9,797 bases of DNA from Bacteroidales bacterium. GTDB lineage: Bacteria; Bacteroidota; Bacteroidia; Bacteroidales; UBA932. This document shows positions 1-5,413 of this stretch, one piece after another (within the stretch, counting starts at the first letter, position 1; every line of letters begins with the position of its first letter). A model generated the notes under the pieces. It had not been told where the DNA came from and made no database searches. It worked only from the letters and a program-made list of their open reading frames with translations. The translations under genes and the position numbers were made by a program. The stretch covers positions 1-9,797 of the forward strand of contig JAEEQI010000092.1 of assembly GCA_016285215.1 (NCBI GenBank). Direction: 5' to 3'.

Positions 1-314
1 TGACCCAGACGGACCATGGCGTCGTATACGCTGGAGTCTCCGTGCGGGTGGAACTTACCCATAACCTCACCCACGATACGGGCGCTCTTCTTGGTTTGGC
101 TGGAATAGCTCAGGCCCATATTGTCCATACCAAACAGAACGCGGCGCTGAACGGGTTTGAGACCGTCGCGGGCATCCGGAAGGGCACGGGACACGATTAC
201 CGACATAGAATAGTCGATATAGGCCGAACGCATCTCGTGGTCTATCTCTACCTGCTCGATGTACCCCGTCTCCTGGGGCTCCTCGAGCGGATTCTTCTCT
301 TCGTTTTTATCCAT
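1..314 (-). CDS. gyrA: DNA gyrase subunit A, N-terminal part (truncated by window edge)
   Basis: The first 104 codons of the GyrA subunit of DNA gyrase, the type II topoisomerase that introduces negative supercoils; GyrA carries the DNA cleavage and rejoining tyrosine, which lies beyond the window. The translation from the ATG at 314 contains the family blocks [20 protein letters not shown] (residues 32-51), [12 protein letters not shown] (52-63), [20 protein letters not shown] (75-94) and VYDAMVRLG (96-104). The quinolone-resistance region keeps Ser94 and Asp98, which correspond to Ser83 and Asp87 of E. coli, so the common resistance substitutions are absent. The acidic lead [17 protein letters not shown] is a plausible lineage-specific extension. 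The start is supported by a Bacteroidota promoter about 25-30 nt upstream. ParC is a close paralogue, but the [12 protein letters not shown] context favours GyrA. Confidence 0.95.
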   Translation of the reverse strand, partial: MDKNEEKNPLEEPQETGYIEQVEIDHEMRSAYIDYSMSVIVSRALPDARDGLKPVQRRVLFGMDNMGLSYSSQTKKSARIVGEVMGKFHPHGDSSVYDAMVRLG

Positions 315-338
315 TTTTAACTGTTCCTTATAAACATA

Positions 339-369
339 CAAAGATAAGCATTTTTTTCGGATTGAACAA
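339..369 (-). promoter_or_regulatory. gyrA promoter (Bacteroidota -33/-7 type)
   Basis: On the minus strand TATCTTTG (346 to 339) matches the -7 consensus TAnnTTTG. TTG (369 to 367) lies exactly 20 bp upstream, as expected for a -33 element. The predicted transcript start near 332 leaves a leader of roughly 18 nt before the ATG at 314. The -33 element lies just beyond the U-tract of the proposed clpC terminator, so the two units abut. Confidence 0.65.
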
Positions 370-370
370 G

Positions 371-415
371 TATAAAAAATATTGAGCTTGTGCAGTGGTT
401 TGGCACAAGCTCAGT
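371..415 (-). terminator. Hairpin plus T-tract: probable clpC terminator, possibly also an operator
   Basis: A perfect 11-bp inverted repeat has arms at 383-393 and 403-413 and a 9-nt loop at 394-402. Read on the minus strand, the stem is followed by ATATTTTTTATA (six consecutive T at 379 to 374), the form of an intrinsic terminator. It lies downstream of clpC (stop at 572) and before the gyrA promoter, so it would separate these two same-strand units. The clpC 3' UTR would then be about 200 nt and antisense to the small gene at 450-575. The repeat also ends 4 bp upstream of the rightward -7 box at 417-424, so it could instead, or also, be a protein-binding site. On the plus strand no T-run follows it. 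Confidence 0.55.
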
Positions 416-416
416 C

Positions 417-424
417 TATCTTTG
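417..424 (+). promoter_or_regulatory. -7 box for the small gene at 450
   Basis: TATCTTTG matches the Bacteroidota -7 consensus and predicts a start near 431, with a 19-nt A-rich leader before the ATG at 450. No good -33 element is found at the right spacing: the expected spot falls in the loop of the 383-413 inverted repeat, and the TTTG at 399-402 is only 14 bp away. A weak -33 next to a palindrome would suit a promoter that needs an activator, but this is inference. Confidence 0.45.
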
Positions 425-449
425 CAGCAGAAATTAAAACGAAAGCGTT

Positions 450-575
450 ATGAGAAACACGGATTACAACCTCGAAACCCTGGGAAATATGATTTCCTCC
501 GATACTTCCTTCAAGGCCCTCCAGGATATGATCAAAGACCTGGACCTGGAGCTCGAAGACGCCCTGGCTCTTTAG
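450..575 (+). CDS. Small acidic protein of unknown function, 41 aa
   Basis: I do not recognise this protein. It reads MRNTDYNLETLGNMISSDTS then FKALQDMIKDLDLELEDALAL. It has nine acidic and three basic residues. From about residue 21 it looks like an amphipathic helix, with hydrophobic positions F21, L24, M27/I28, L31, L35 and L39. There is no signal peptide and there are no cysteines. Evidence that it is real: a -7 box sits 26 bp upstream; the leader is A-rich and the sequence switches abruptly from AT-rich to GC-rich at the ATG; third positions favour G/C as in neighbouring genes; and an in-frame stop at 435-437 with no other start codon before 450 fixes the start. It converges on clpC and the two stop codons overlap. 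The C-terminal ALAL resembles ssrA-like hydrophobic degrons, which could make it a Clp substrate, but that is speculative. It could also be a chance ORF in the clpC 3' UTR. Confidence 0.55.
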   Translation: MRNTDYNLETLGNMISSDTSFKALQDMIKDLDLELEDALAL

Positions 576-2893
576 TCTGCCTTAAGTTCAACCACCGTGG
601 ATTCCTTGTCCGGAGACAGGGCCACGCGGAGGGTGCGCGGGGCGGCATCGGCCTTCTTCTTGGAAACCAGGATGCGGTCGCTGATGATGAACTCGGACAC
701 CGGGTCCTCCACGTAGCGCGTCACGGCACGGCGGAGCGGACGGGCACCATAGGCGGGATCGTAGCCGGCATCGGCCACCAGGCGCTTGGCAGCGGGCGTA
801 ATGATAAGCTTGTAGCCTGCTTCCAGAGCCCTCTCGCGAAGGTCCTTGAGCTCAATATCAATGATATCCTCTATGGTCTCCTTACTCAGGGAATTGAAGT
901 ATACCTGCTCGTCCACGCGATTGATAAACTCCGGCGGGAAGGCCTTTCTGACGGCCTTTTCCACCACGCTGCGGCGGTCCACCTCCACATTGCGGCTGGC
1001 CGTGTCAAAGCCAATTCCGGTGCCATAATCCTGCACCTCACGGCTTCCAACGTTGGAAGTCATAATCACAATGGTATTCTTGAAGTCCACCGTGCGGCCG
1101 TTGCTGTCCGTTAGCCGGCCCTCGTCCATCACCTGCAGCAGCAGGTTGAAGATGTCCGGATGGGCTTTCTCAATCTCGTCCAGCAGCACCACGGCGTAAG
1201 GCTTGCGCCGCACGCGCTCGCTCAGCTGACCGCCTTCTTCGTACCCCACATAGCCGGGAGGCGCGCCAATGAGGCGGGACACGCTGAACTTCTCCATATA
1301 TTCGCTCATATCAATGCGAATGAGGTTATCCTCGCTGTCAAACAGATACTCGGCCAGAGAACGCGCCAGCTGGGTTTTACCCACGCCGGTGGGGCCGAAG
1401 AAAAGGAAGGTACCAATGGGCCGATGGGGGTCCTTGAGGCCCGCGCGGTTGCGCTGGATGGCACGCACCACCGTCTCGATGGCTTCGTCCTGGCCGATGA
1501 TGCGGCCTTTGAGCCGGTCGCGCATCTTCACAATGCGGTTGCCCTCGCTTTCGGCCACCTTGTTCACGGGAATGCCCGTCATCTTGGAGACCACCGTGGC
1601 TATGTCTTCGGCCGAAACCACCTTCTCACTGCCCTTCTTGCGGGACATAGACAGGCGCACCATAGAACCGGCCTCGTCAAAGGCGTCAATGGCTTTGTCG
1701 GGCAGGGACTTGTCCGTAATATAGCGGTCCGTGAGGCGCACGGCAGATTCTACGGCTTCGTCTGAGTACTTGAGGCCGTGGAACTCTTCATATTTGGGGC
1801 GCAGCTGGTGCAGAATCTCTATGGACTGGGCCACGCCGGTGGGCTCTACCACAATCTTCTGGAAGCGGCGGTCAAGGGCGCCGTCCTTCTCTACAATCTT
1901 GGTGAATTCGTCCAGGGTGGTGGCGCCAATACACTGGAACTCTCCGCGGGCCAGGGCGGGCTTGAGCATATTGGCGGCATCCAGGCTTCCGGATGCACCG
2001 CCGGCTCCCACGATGGTATGGAACTCATCAATGAAGAGGATGATGTCGGGGTTCTCGCTGGCCTCTTTGATGATGGTCTTGAGGCGCTTCTCAAAATCTC
2101 CGCGGTATTTGGTACCGGCTACAACGGAAGCTATGTCCAGCGAGAGGATGCGCTTCTTGGCCAGGGCGGCCGAAATGTCGCCGTGCGCAATCTTCTGCGC
2201 AATGCCCTCTACGATGGCCGATTTTCCCACGCCGGGCTCACCTATGAGCATAGGGTTGTTCTTCTTTCTTCGGCCCAGAATCTCTATGACGCGGGAAATC
2301 TCGCTGTCGCGGCCAACTACCGGATCCAGCTTGCCGTCGCGGGCGGCCTGGGTGAGGTCGTAGGCGAACTCCTCAATGTCCAGCTTCTTCTCTTCGGGTT
2401 CTTCGTCGGGTCCCTGGGACGGCTGCTGCTCCTGGGGCTCCTGCTTGGGCCTCAGCAGACCTTCGTCTTCCATAAAAGCCAGCAGGCGGCCGTAGTCGAT
2501 GCCGTGGGTGCGCAGATACATTTGGCCATAGCTCTCGGTGGTGCGGCACAGGGCCAGCAGCAGGTGCTGGGGCTGGGCCAGGGAGCTCTTGAGGCGGGAG
2601 GCCTCCATAACGGTGATGCTGAGCACGTTCTGTGCCTGGCGGGAGAAGGCAATGTGGTCCAGCTGCTCAAAGGGCAGGGTTTCGCCCGTGAAGATGCGCT
2701 GGTCTATGAAGGTTTTGAGGTCGGCCGGCTCTACCCCCAGGCTCTGGAGGGTACGGAAAGCGGCGTTCTCTTCCTGACGGATGATTCCCAGGAAAAGATG
2801 GTCCGGGCCAATGCCGTAACTGCCGGTTCGCATGGCCTCTTCTCGAGCGTATTTGATGACGAGGTTAAGATCCTCGGAGACTTGTAATTGCAT
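572..2893 (-). CDS. clpC: ClpC-type AAA+ unfoldase lacking the middle domain, 773 aa
   Basis: ATP-dependent unfoldase that feeds substrates to the ClpP peptidase in the cytoplasm. Order: two Clp-N repeats (about 1-145); an acidic Gln/Pro/Glu linker (150-170); AAA-1 with Walker A GEPGVGKS (218-225), Walker B ILFIDE (285-290) and DRRF (341-344); AAA-2 with Walker A GPTGVGKT (500-507), Walker B VVLLDE (568-573) and sensor-2 GARPLRR (716-722). GIGF at 626-629 matches the ClpP-docking loop (IGF/IGL/VGF), so it should partner ClpP and is not ClpB. Usual ClpC proteins have a coiled-coil middle domain of about 60-70 residues between the DEAGS motif (406-410) and the AEDIA motif (428-432). Here only 17 residues remain, giving ClpA-like architecture, although D2 motifs such as MSEYMEKFSVSRLIGAPPGY are ClpC-like. 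The open frame extends to 2980, but the promoter at 2912-2943 lies inside that extension, and MQLQVSEDLN aligns as the Clp-N start, so the ATG at 2893 is chosen. Confidence 0.93.
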   Translation of the reverse strand: MQLQVSEDLNLVIKYAREEAMRTGSYGIGPDHLFLGIIRQEENAAFRTLQSLGVEPADLKTFIDQRIFTGETLPFEQLDHIAFSRQAQNVLSITVMEASRLKSSLAQPQHLLLALCRTTESYGQMYLRTHGIDYGRLLAFMEDEGLLRPKQEPQEQQPSQGPDEEPEEKKLDIEEFAYDLTQAARDGKLDPVVGRDSEISRVIEILGRRKKNNPMLIGEPGVGKSAIVEGIAQKIAHGDISAALAKKRILSLDIASVVAGTKYRGDFEKRLKTIIKEASENPDIILFIDEFHTIVGAGGASGSLDAANMLKPALARGEFQCIGATTLDEFTKIVEKDGALDRRFQKIVVEPTGVAQSIEILHQLRPKYEEFHGLKYSDEAVESAVRLTDRYITDKSLPDKAIDAFDEAGSMVRLSMSRKKGSEKVVSAEDIATVVSKMTGIPVNKVAESEGNRIVKMRDRLKGRIIGQDEAIETVVRAIQRNRAGLKDPHRPIGTFLFFGPTGVGKTQLARSLAEYLFDSEDNLIRIDMSEYMEKFSVSRLIGAPPGYVGYEEGGQLSERVRRKPYAVVLLDEIEKAHPDIFNLLLQVMDEGRLTDSNGRTVDFKNTIVIMTSNVGSREVQDYGTGIGFDTASRNVEVDRRSVVEKAVRKAFPPEFINRVDEQVYFNSLSKETIEDIIDIELKDLRERALEAGYKLIITPAAKRLVADAGYDPAYGARPLRRAVTRYVEDPVSEFIISDRILVSKKKADAAPRTLRVALSPDKESTVVELKAD

Positions 2894-2911
2894 AGGAATA
2901 TTTTCTGCCCT

Positions 2912-2943
2912 CAAATTTACAATATTCACGCCAGTTTGACAAA
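2912..2943 (-). promoter_or_regulatory. clpC promoter
   Basis: On the minus strand TTTG (2943 to 2940) is followed after exactly 20 bp by TAAATTTG (2919 to 2912), a full match to the Bacteroidota -33/-7 pattern. The predicted transcript start near 2905 leaves a very short leader of about 12 nt before the ATG at 2893. This rules out the longer open frame starting at 2980. Confidence 0.75.
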
Positions 2944-2946
2944 CTG
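2932..2946. repeat. Perfect 15-bp palindrome holding both divergent -33 elements
   Basis: CAGTTTG-A-CAAACTG: 7-bp arms around a single base at 2939. The right arm supplies the clpC -33 TTTG on the minus strand and the left arm supplies the lolA -33 TTTG on the plus strand. A second small palindrome, GACAA-A-TTGTC (2946-2956), lies next to it in the lolA spacer. Polymerase at one promoter should physically exclude the other. Confidence 0.7.
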
Positions 2947-2966
2947 ACAAATTGTCGCTAATTTTG
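2935..2966 (+). promoter_or_regulatory. lolA promoter
   Basis: TTTG (2935-2938), a 20-bp spacer, then TAATTTTG (2959-2966) fit the Bacteroidota consensus exactly. The predicted start is near 2973, with a leader of about 22 nt. A 10-bp perfect palindrome, ATTTGCAAAT, occupies 2973-2982 at the transcript start and could be an operator, though this is unproven. Confidence 0.7.
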
Positions 2967-2994
2967 CATGCTATTTGCAAATGAGTGTCACGTT

Positions 2995-3516
2995 ATGAAG
3001 AAACTACTTATTAGCATCACCCTTATGGCACTGGCCCTGAGCGCCGGAGCCCAGAACTTCGAAGGAACGTTCAAACAGGCCAAGACCCTCAAGATCACCG
3101 GAAAGGTCATCAAGAGCGAAGGCGAAATCACCTACACCGCCCCGGACCAGCTGGCCATGATTTATACCAATCCCGAAGGAGACTACTTCATCATTGACGG
3201 TCCCTTCGTGCGCATGGACCTCCGCGGTATTGCCGCCGATGTGAACACAGAGACCAACAAGGCCGTGAAACCCCAGCGCAACGCCATCCTCTACTCCATT
3301 GCCGGCAAGTACAAGGACATTGCTACGGAGATGGATGCAGACTGCCAGGAAAGCGCCGGCAAGGGCGGCGGCAAGCACGTTGTGCTCAAGATGCGCAAGG
3401 CCCTTCCCAAGGCTTATACGGGCATGGAACTGGACTACGACAAGAGCGGCCGCCTTACCCGCATGGTGCTGGAAGAGGCCGGCGGTATCTCCACCGAATA
3501 CATCATCAACTACTAG
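2995..3516 (+). CDS. LolA-like outer-membrane lipoprotein carrier, 173 aa
   Basis: Probable periplasmic carrier that moves lipoproteins from the inner membrane to the outer membrane. The N-terminus MKKLLISITLMALALSAGAQ is a Sec signal peptide with cleavage near AGA/QN. The mature part begins NFEGTFKQAKTLKITGKVIK and continues with SEGEITYTAPDQLAMIYTNP and FIIDGPFVRM. This is the usual LolA order: a GxFxQ strand, then a sGxhxYxxPdxLxxxYtxP block, then a strand with hxIDGxxVxM. It resembles the Bacteroidota LolA_2 type more than proteobacterial LolA, and at 173 aa is a little short. The ATG at 2995 is preferred over upstream in-frame 2968 because the latter lies at or before the predicted transcript start. 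The gene stands alone: clpC is divergent, and lrp converges with a 4-nt stop overlap. Which lipoproteins it carries cannot be told from sequence, so no gene symbol is given. Confidence 0.8.
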   Translation: MKKLLISITLMALALSAGAQNFEGTFKQAKTLKITGKVIKSEGEITYTAPDQLAMIYTNPEGDYFIIDGPFVRMDLRGIAADVNTETNKAVKPQRNAILYSIAGKYKDIATEMDADCQESAGKGGGKHVVLKMRKALPKAYTGMELDYDKSGRLTRMVLEEAGGISTEYIINY

Positions 3517-3980
3517 ACGTACAGTCCGTGCGTGTTCTTGATCTCATTCATCACAAAGGATGAGAGAGTGGAACCTATGGCGTCAATGTTACCCAGCACA
3601 TTGATGATAAACTCGTTGTAGTATTTCATATCCGGCGCCTGGATCTTGAGCAGGTAGTCGTATTCTCCCGATATGTTATAACACTCCGCCACCTGGGGAA
3701 TGTCCCGGATTACGGAGATAAAGTCCCGGGCCACGCCTTGGTTCATCTGCTTCAGTTTGACTGAGCAGTAGACCGTAAAGCCGCGGCCCAGTTTTTCTGC
3801 ATCCAGAACGGCCACGTACTTTTTGATGAAGCCCTCCTTCTCCAGGCGCTTCATACGCTCGAAGACCGGGGTGGTGGAAAGGTTCACCCGGGCGGCCAGC
3901 TCCTTGGTGGTGAGCCGGGCGTTCTCCTGCAGTGCCCGCAGGATTTGCAAATCAATGGAGTCCAAGACAATGTCTGCCAT
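3513..3980 (-). CDS. Lrp/AsnC family transcriptional regulator, 155 aa
   Basis: Feast/famine regulator with full family length. The N-terminal winged helix-turn-helix spans about residues 4-55 (LDSIDLQILRALQENARLTT, then KELAARVNLSTTPVFERMKR LEKEGFI). The C-terminal RAM/effector domain spans about 66-150, with the conserved SGEYDYLLKI turn (104-113) and a GS-TLSSFVMNEIK end. Such proteins form dimers to octamers and bind amino acids such as leucine, methionine or lysine; the ligand here is unknown. It is transcribed divergently from metY-metX-thrA across a 152-bp region containing a 30-bp imperfect palindrome, so it is probably the local regulator of methionine/homoserine synthesis and of itself. 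Its stop codon shares the sequence CTAG with the stop codon of the convergent lolA. The ATG at 3980 fits the usual family start a few residues before LDxxDxxIL. Confidence 0.93.
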   Translation of the reverse strand: MADIVLDSIDLQILRALQENARLTTKELAARVNLSTTPVFERMKRLEKEGFIKKYVAVLDAEKLGRGFTVYCSVKLKQMNQGVARDFISVIRDIPQVAECYNISGEYDYLLKIQAPDMKYYNEFIINVLGNIDAIGSTLSSFVMNEIKNTHGLYV

Positions 3981-3997
3981 AAGAAGATTTTTCTATT

Positions 3998-4018
3998 AAG
4001 GGCCGAAAAAAGGGCCGA
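3998..4018. repeat. 9-bp direct repeat, 12-bp period, in the lrp leader
   Basis: AAGGGCCGA occurs at 3998-4006 and again at 4010-4018, a GC-rich pair in an otherwise AT-rich leader. The GGCC cores are self-complementary and could pair as a 4-bp stem. A period near one helical turn is compatible with side-by-side protein binding. No function is established. Confidence 0.4.
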
Positions 4019-4046
4019 TTCTTTCTATATTTTCTATTATTATTGG

Positions 4047-4054
4047 CAAAATTA
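4047..4054 (-). promoter_or_regulatory. Probable -7 box of the lrp gene
   Basis: TAATTTTG on the minus strand (4054 to 4047) fits TAnnTTTG and predicts a start near 4040 with a leader of about 60 nt. No TTG or TTTG is found at the expected -33 position (about 4075-4078 reads TTTT or CTTT on the minus strand), so the promoter may be weak or activated. Confidence 0.45.
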
Positions 4055-4055
4055 G

Positions 4056-4085
4056 CAATATATTCTAAAATTTAAAAGATTATTG
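4056..4085. promoter_or_regulatory. Candidate Lrp/AsnC operator: imperfect 30-bp palindrome
   Basis: CAATA (4056-4060) and TATTG (4081-4085) are symmetric about 4070.5, with AAATTT (4068-4073) exactly at the centre. Further matching A/T positions lie between. Lrp-family sites are typically AT-rich imperfect palindromes. The right arm covers the metY -33 TTG (4083-4085), and the left edge is next to the lrp -7 box, so a bound regulator could repress both. Another TATTG at 4041-4045 may extend the array. AT-rich DNA yields such symmetry by chance, so confidence is moderate. Confidence 0.4.
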
Positions 4086-4113
4086 TAAGATTTTTCTGCG
4101 AGTACTATCTTTG
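4083..4113 (+). promoter_or_regulatory. Promoter of the metY-metX-thrA operon
   Basis: TTG (4083-4085), a 20-bp spacer and TATCTTTG (4106-4113) match the Bacteroidota -33/-7 pattern. The predicted start near 4120 leaves a leader of about 13 nt before the ATG at 4133. This leaves no room for a riboswitch or attenuator leader. Confidence 0.7.
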
Positions 4114-4132
4114 CATCACTAAAAACAGAAAT

Positions 4133-5413
4133 ATGGCAAAGATTGACACCCGCTGCGTACATGCAGGATACAACCCCGGCAAGGGAGACCCCCGCCAGGT
4201 TCCCATTATCCAGAGCACGACCTTTAAATATGAGACCTCGGACCAGATGGGAAAGCTGTTTGACCTGGAAGAGTCCGGTTACTTCTATACCCGGCTCCAG
4301 AACCCCACCCTGGACATCACCGCCGCCCAGCTCAACGACCTGGAAGGCGGCGTGGGAGCCATCCTCACCTCCTCCGGACAGGCTGCCAACCTGTTTGCCT
4401 GCCTCAACATTGCCCGCAGCGGAGACCACATTGTGGCCGCCAACAACATCTACGGCGGAACCTTCAACCTGCTGGGCGTAACCCTGCAGCAGATGGGCAT
4501 CGAAGTTACCTTTATCAAGGCCGATGCCTCCGACCAGGAGATTGAAGCCGCCATCCGGCCCAACACCAAACTGGTATTTGGAGAGACCCTCTCCAACCCG
4601 GGCGTGGAGGTCTTTGACATAGAGCGCTGGGCCAAGGTAGCCCACAAGAATGGCTTGCCCCTTGTTGTAGACAACACCTTCCCCACCCCGTACCTCTGCC
4701 GTCCCTTCGAATGGGGAGCAGACATTGTGACCCACTCCACCACCAAGTACATCGACGGCCATGGCGTGAGCGTGGGCGGAGCCGTGGTAGACAGCGGCAA
4801 CTTCCCCTGGGACCAGTATTCCGAGCGCTTCCCCGGGCTCACCACCCCCGACGAGTCCTACCATGGCCTCACCTATACCAAGAAGTTTGGCAAAGCGGCC
4901 TATATTGTCAAGGCTACTACGCACCTGATGCGGGACCTGGGCAGCATCCAGAGCCCCCAGAATGCCTTCTACCTGCACCTTGGCCTGCAGACCCTGCACT
5001 TGAGAATGAAGCGCCACAGCGAGAGCGCCCTCAAGGTAGCCCAGTGGCTGGAGCGGCGTCCCGAGGTAGCCTGGGTCCACTACCCCGGCCTGGAGAGCGA
5101 TCCTCACCACAGCCTGGCCAAGAAATACTTGCCCAATGGCTGCAGCGGCGTTATGTGCTTCGGCCTTAAGGGCGGCCGTGCGTTTGACAACCGCTTCCTG
5201 GATGCCCTCAAGCTGGTTACCATCGAGACTCACGTGGCCGACTGCCACACCTGCGTGCTGCACCCGGCCTCCCATACCCACCGCCAGCTGAGCGACGAGC
5301 AGCTGCGCGCCGCCGGCATTGCTCCGGACCTCATCCGTCTGAGCATTGGCCTGGAAGACGTGGAAGACATTATCGGAGACCTGGAGCAGGCCTTGAAAAC
5401 CGCCGCCAAATGA
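4133..5413 (+). CDS. metY: O-acylhomoserine sulfhydrylase (PLP-dependent, MetY-like), 426 aa
   Basis: Cys/Met-metabolism PLP enzyme, most likely condensing O-acetylhomoserine with sulfide to give homocysteine in the cytoplasm. Visible landmarks: YTRLQNPT (52-59), whose Tyr and Arg bind the PLP phosphate of the partner subunit; LTSSGQAA (78-85) for the phosphate loop; VVDNTFPTPYLCRP (178-191), with Asp180 facing the pyridine nitrogen; and HSTTKYIDGHG (201-211), with Lys205 as the Schiff-base lysine. The stretch from about 219 to 271, including DQYSERFPGLTTPDESYHGL, is the long insert typical of MetY-type O-acetylhomoserine sulfhydrylases and is absent from cystathionine gamma-synthase and MetZ, which are near 390 aa. 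The total length of 426 also fits MetY. The gene overlaps metX by ATGA (4 nt), which implies translational coupling. Alternative activities on O-succinylhomoserine or cysteine cannot be excluded. Confidence 0.9.
   Translation: MAKIDTRCVHAGYNPGKGDPRQVPIIQSTTFKYETSDQMGKLFDLEESGYFYTRLQNPTLDITAAQLNDLEGGVGAILTSSGQAANLFACLNIARSGDHIVAANNIYGGTFNLLGVTLQQMGIEVTFIKADASDQEIEAAIRPNTKLVFGETLSNPGVEVFDIERWAKVAHKNGLPLVVDNTFPTPYLCRPFEWGADIVTHSTTKYIDGHGVSVGGAVVDSGNFPWDQYSERFPGLTTPDESYHGLTYTKKFGKAAYIVKATTHLMRDLGSIQSPQNAFYLHLGLQTLHLRMKRHSESALKVAQWLERRPEVAWVHYPGLESDPHHSLAKKYLPNGCSGVMCFGLKGGRAFDNRFLDALKLVTIETHVADCHTCVLHPASHTHRQLSDEQLRAAGIAPDLIRLSIGLEDVEDIIGDLEQALKTAAK

Noticed and set aside
395..1114. 239-codon plus-strand frame starting upstream of the small gene
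   Set aside because: It begins upstream of the -7 box at 417-424, runs through clpC in antisense and has no motif; the 450-575 frame fits the promoter and base composition better.
1778..2887. 369-codon plus-strand open frame across clpC
   Set aside because: It is antisense to a gene with clear Walker A and B motifs; its translation is low-complexity Gly/Leu/Val-rich with no motif, and it arises from the GC-rich third positions of clpC.
2894..2980. 29-residue N-terminal extension of ClpC
   Set aside because: The clpC promoter (2912-2943) lies within it, and Clp-N homology starts at the ATG at 2893.
3981..4132. SAM riboswitch upstream of metY
   Set aside because: The predicted leader is about 13 nt and the region is AT-rich promoter DNA without the long paired helices a SAM riboswitch needs.
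4052..5281. 409-codon minus-strand open frame opposite metY
   Set aside because: Shadow of metY, with no recognisable domain. Similar long antisense frames occur opposite metX (5230-6354) and thrA (6419-7330), showing that this is a codon-usage effect.
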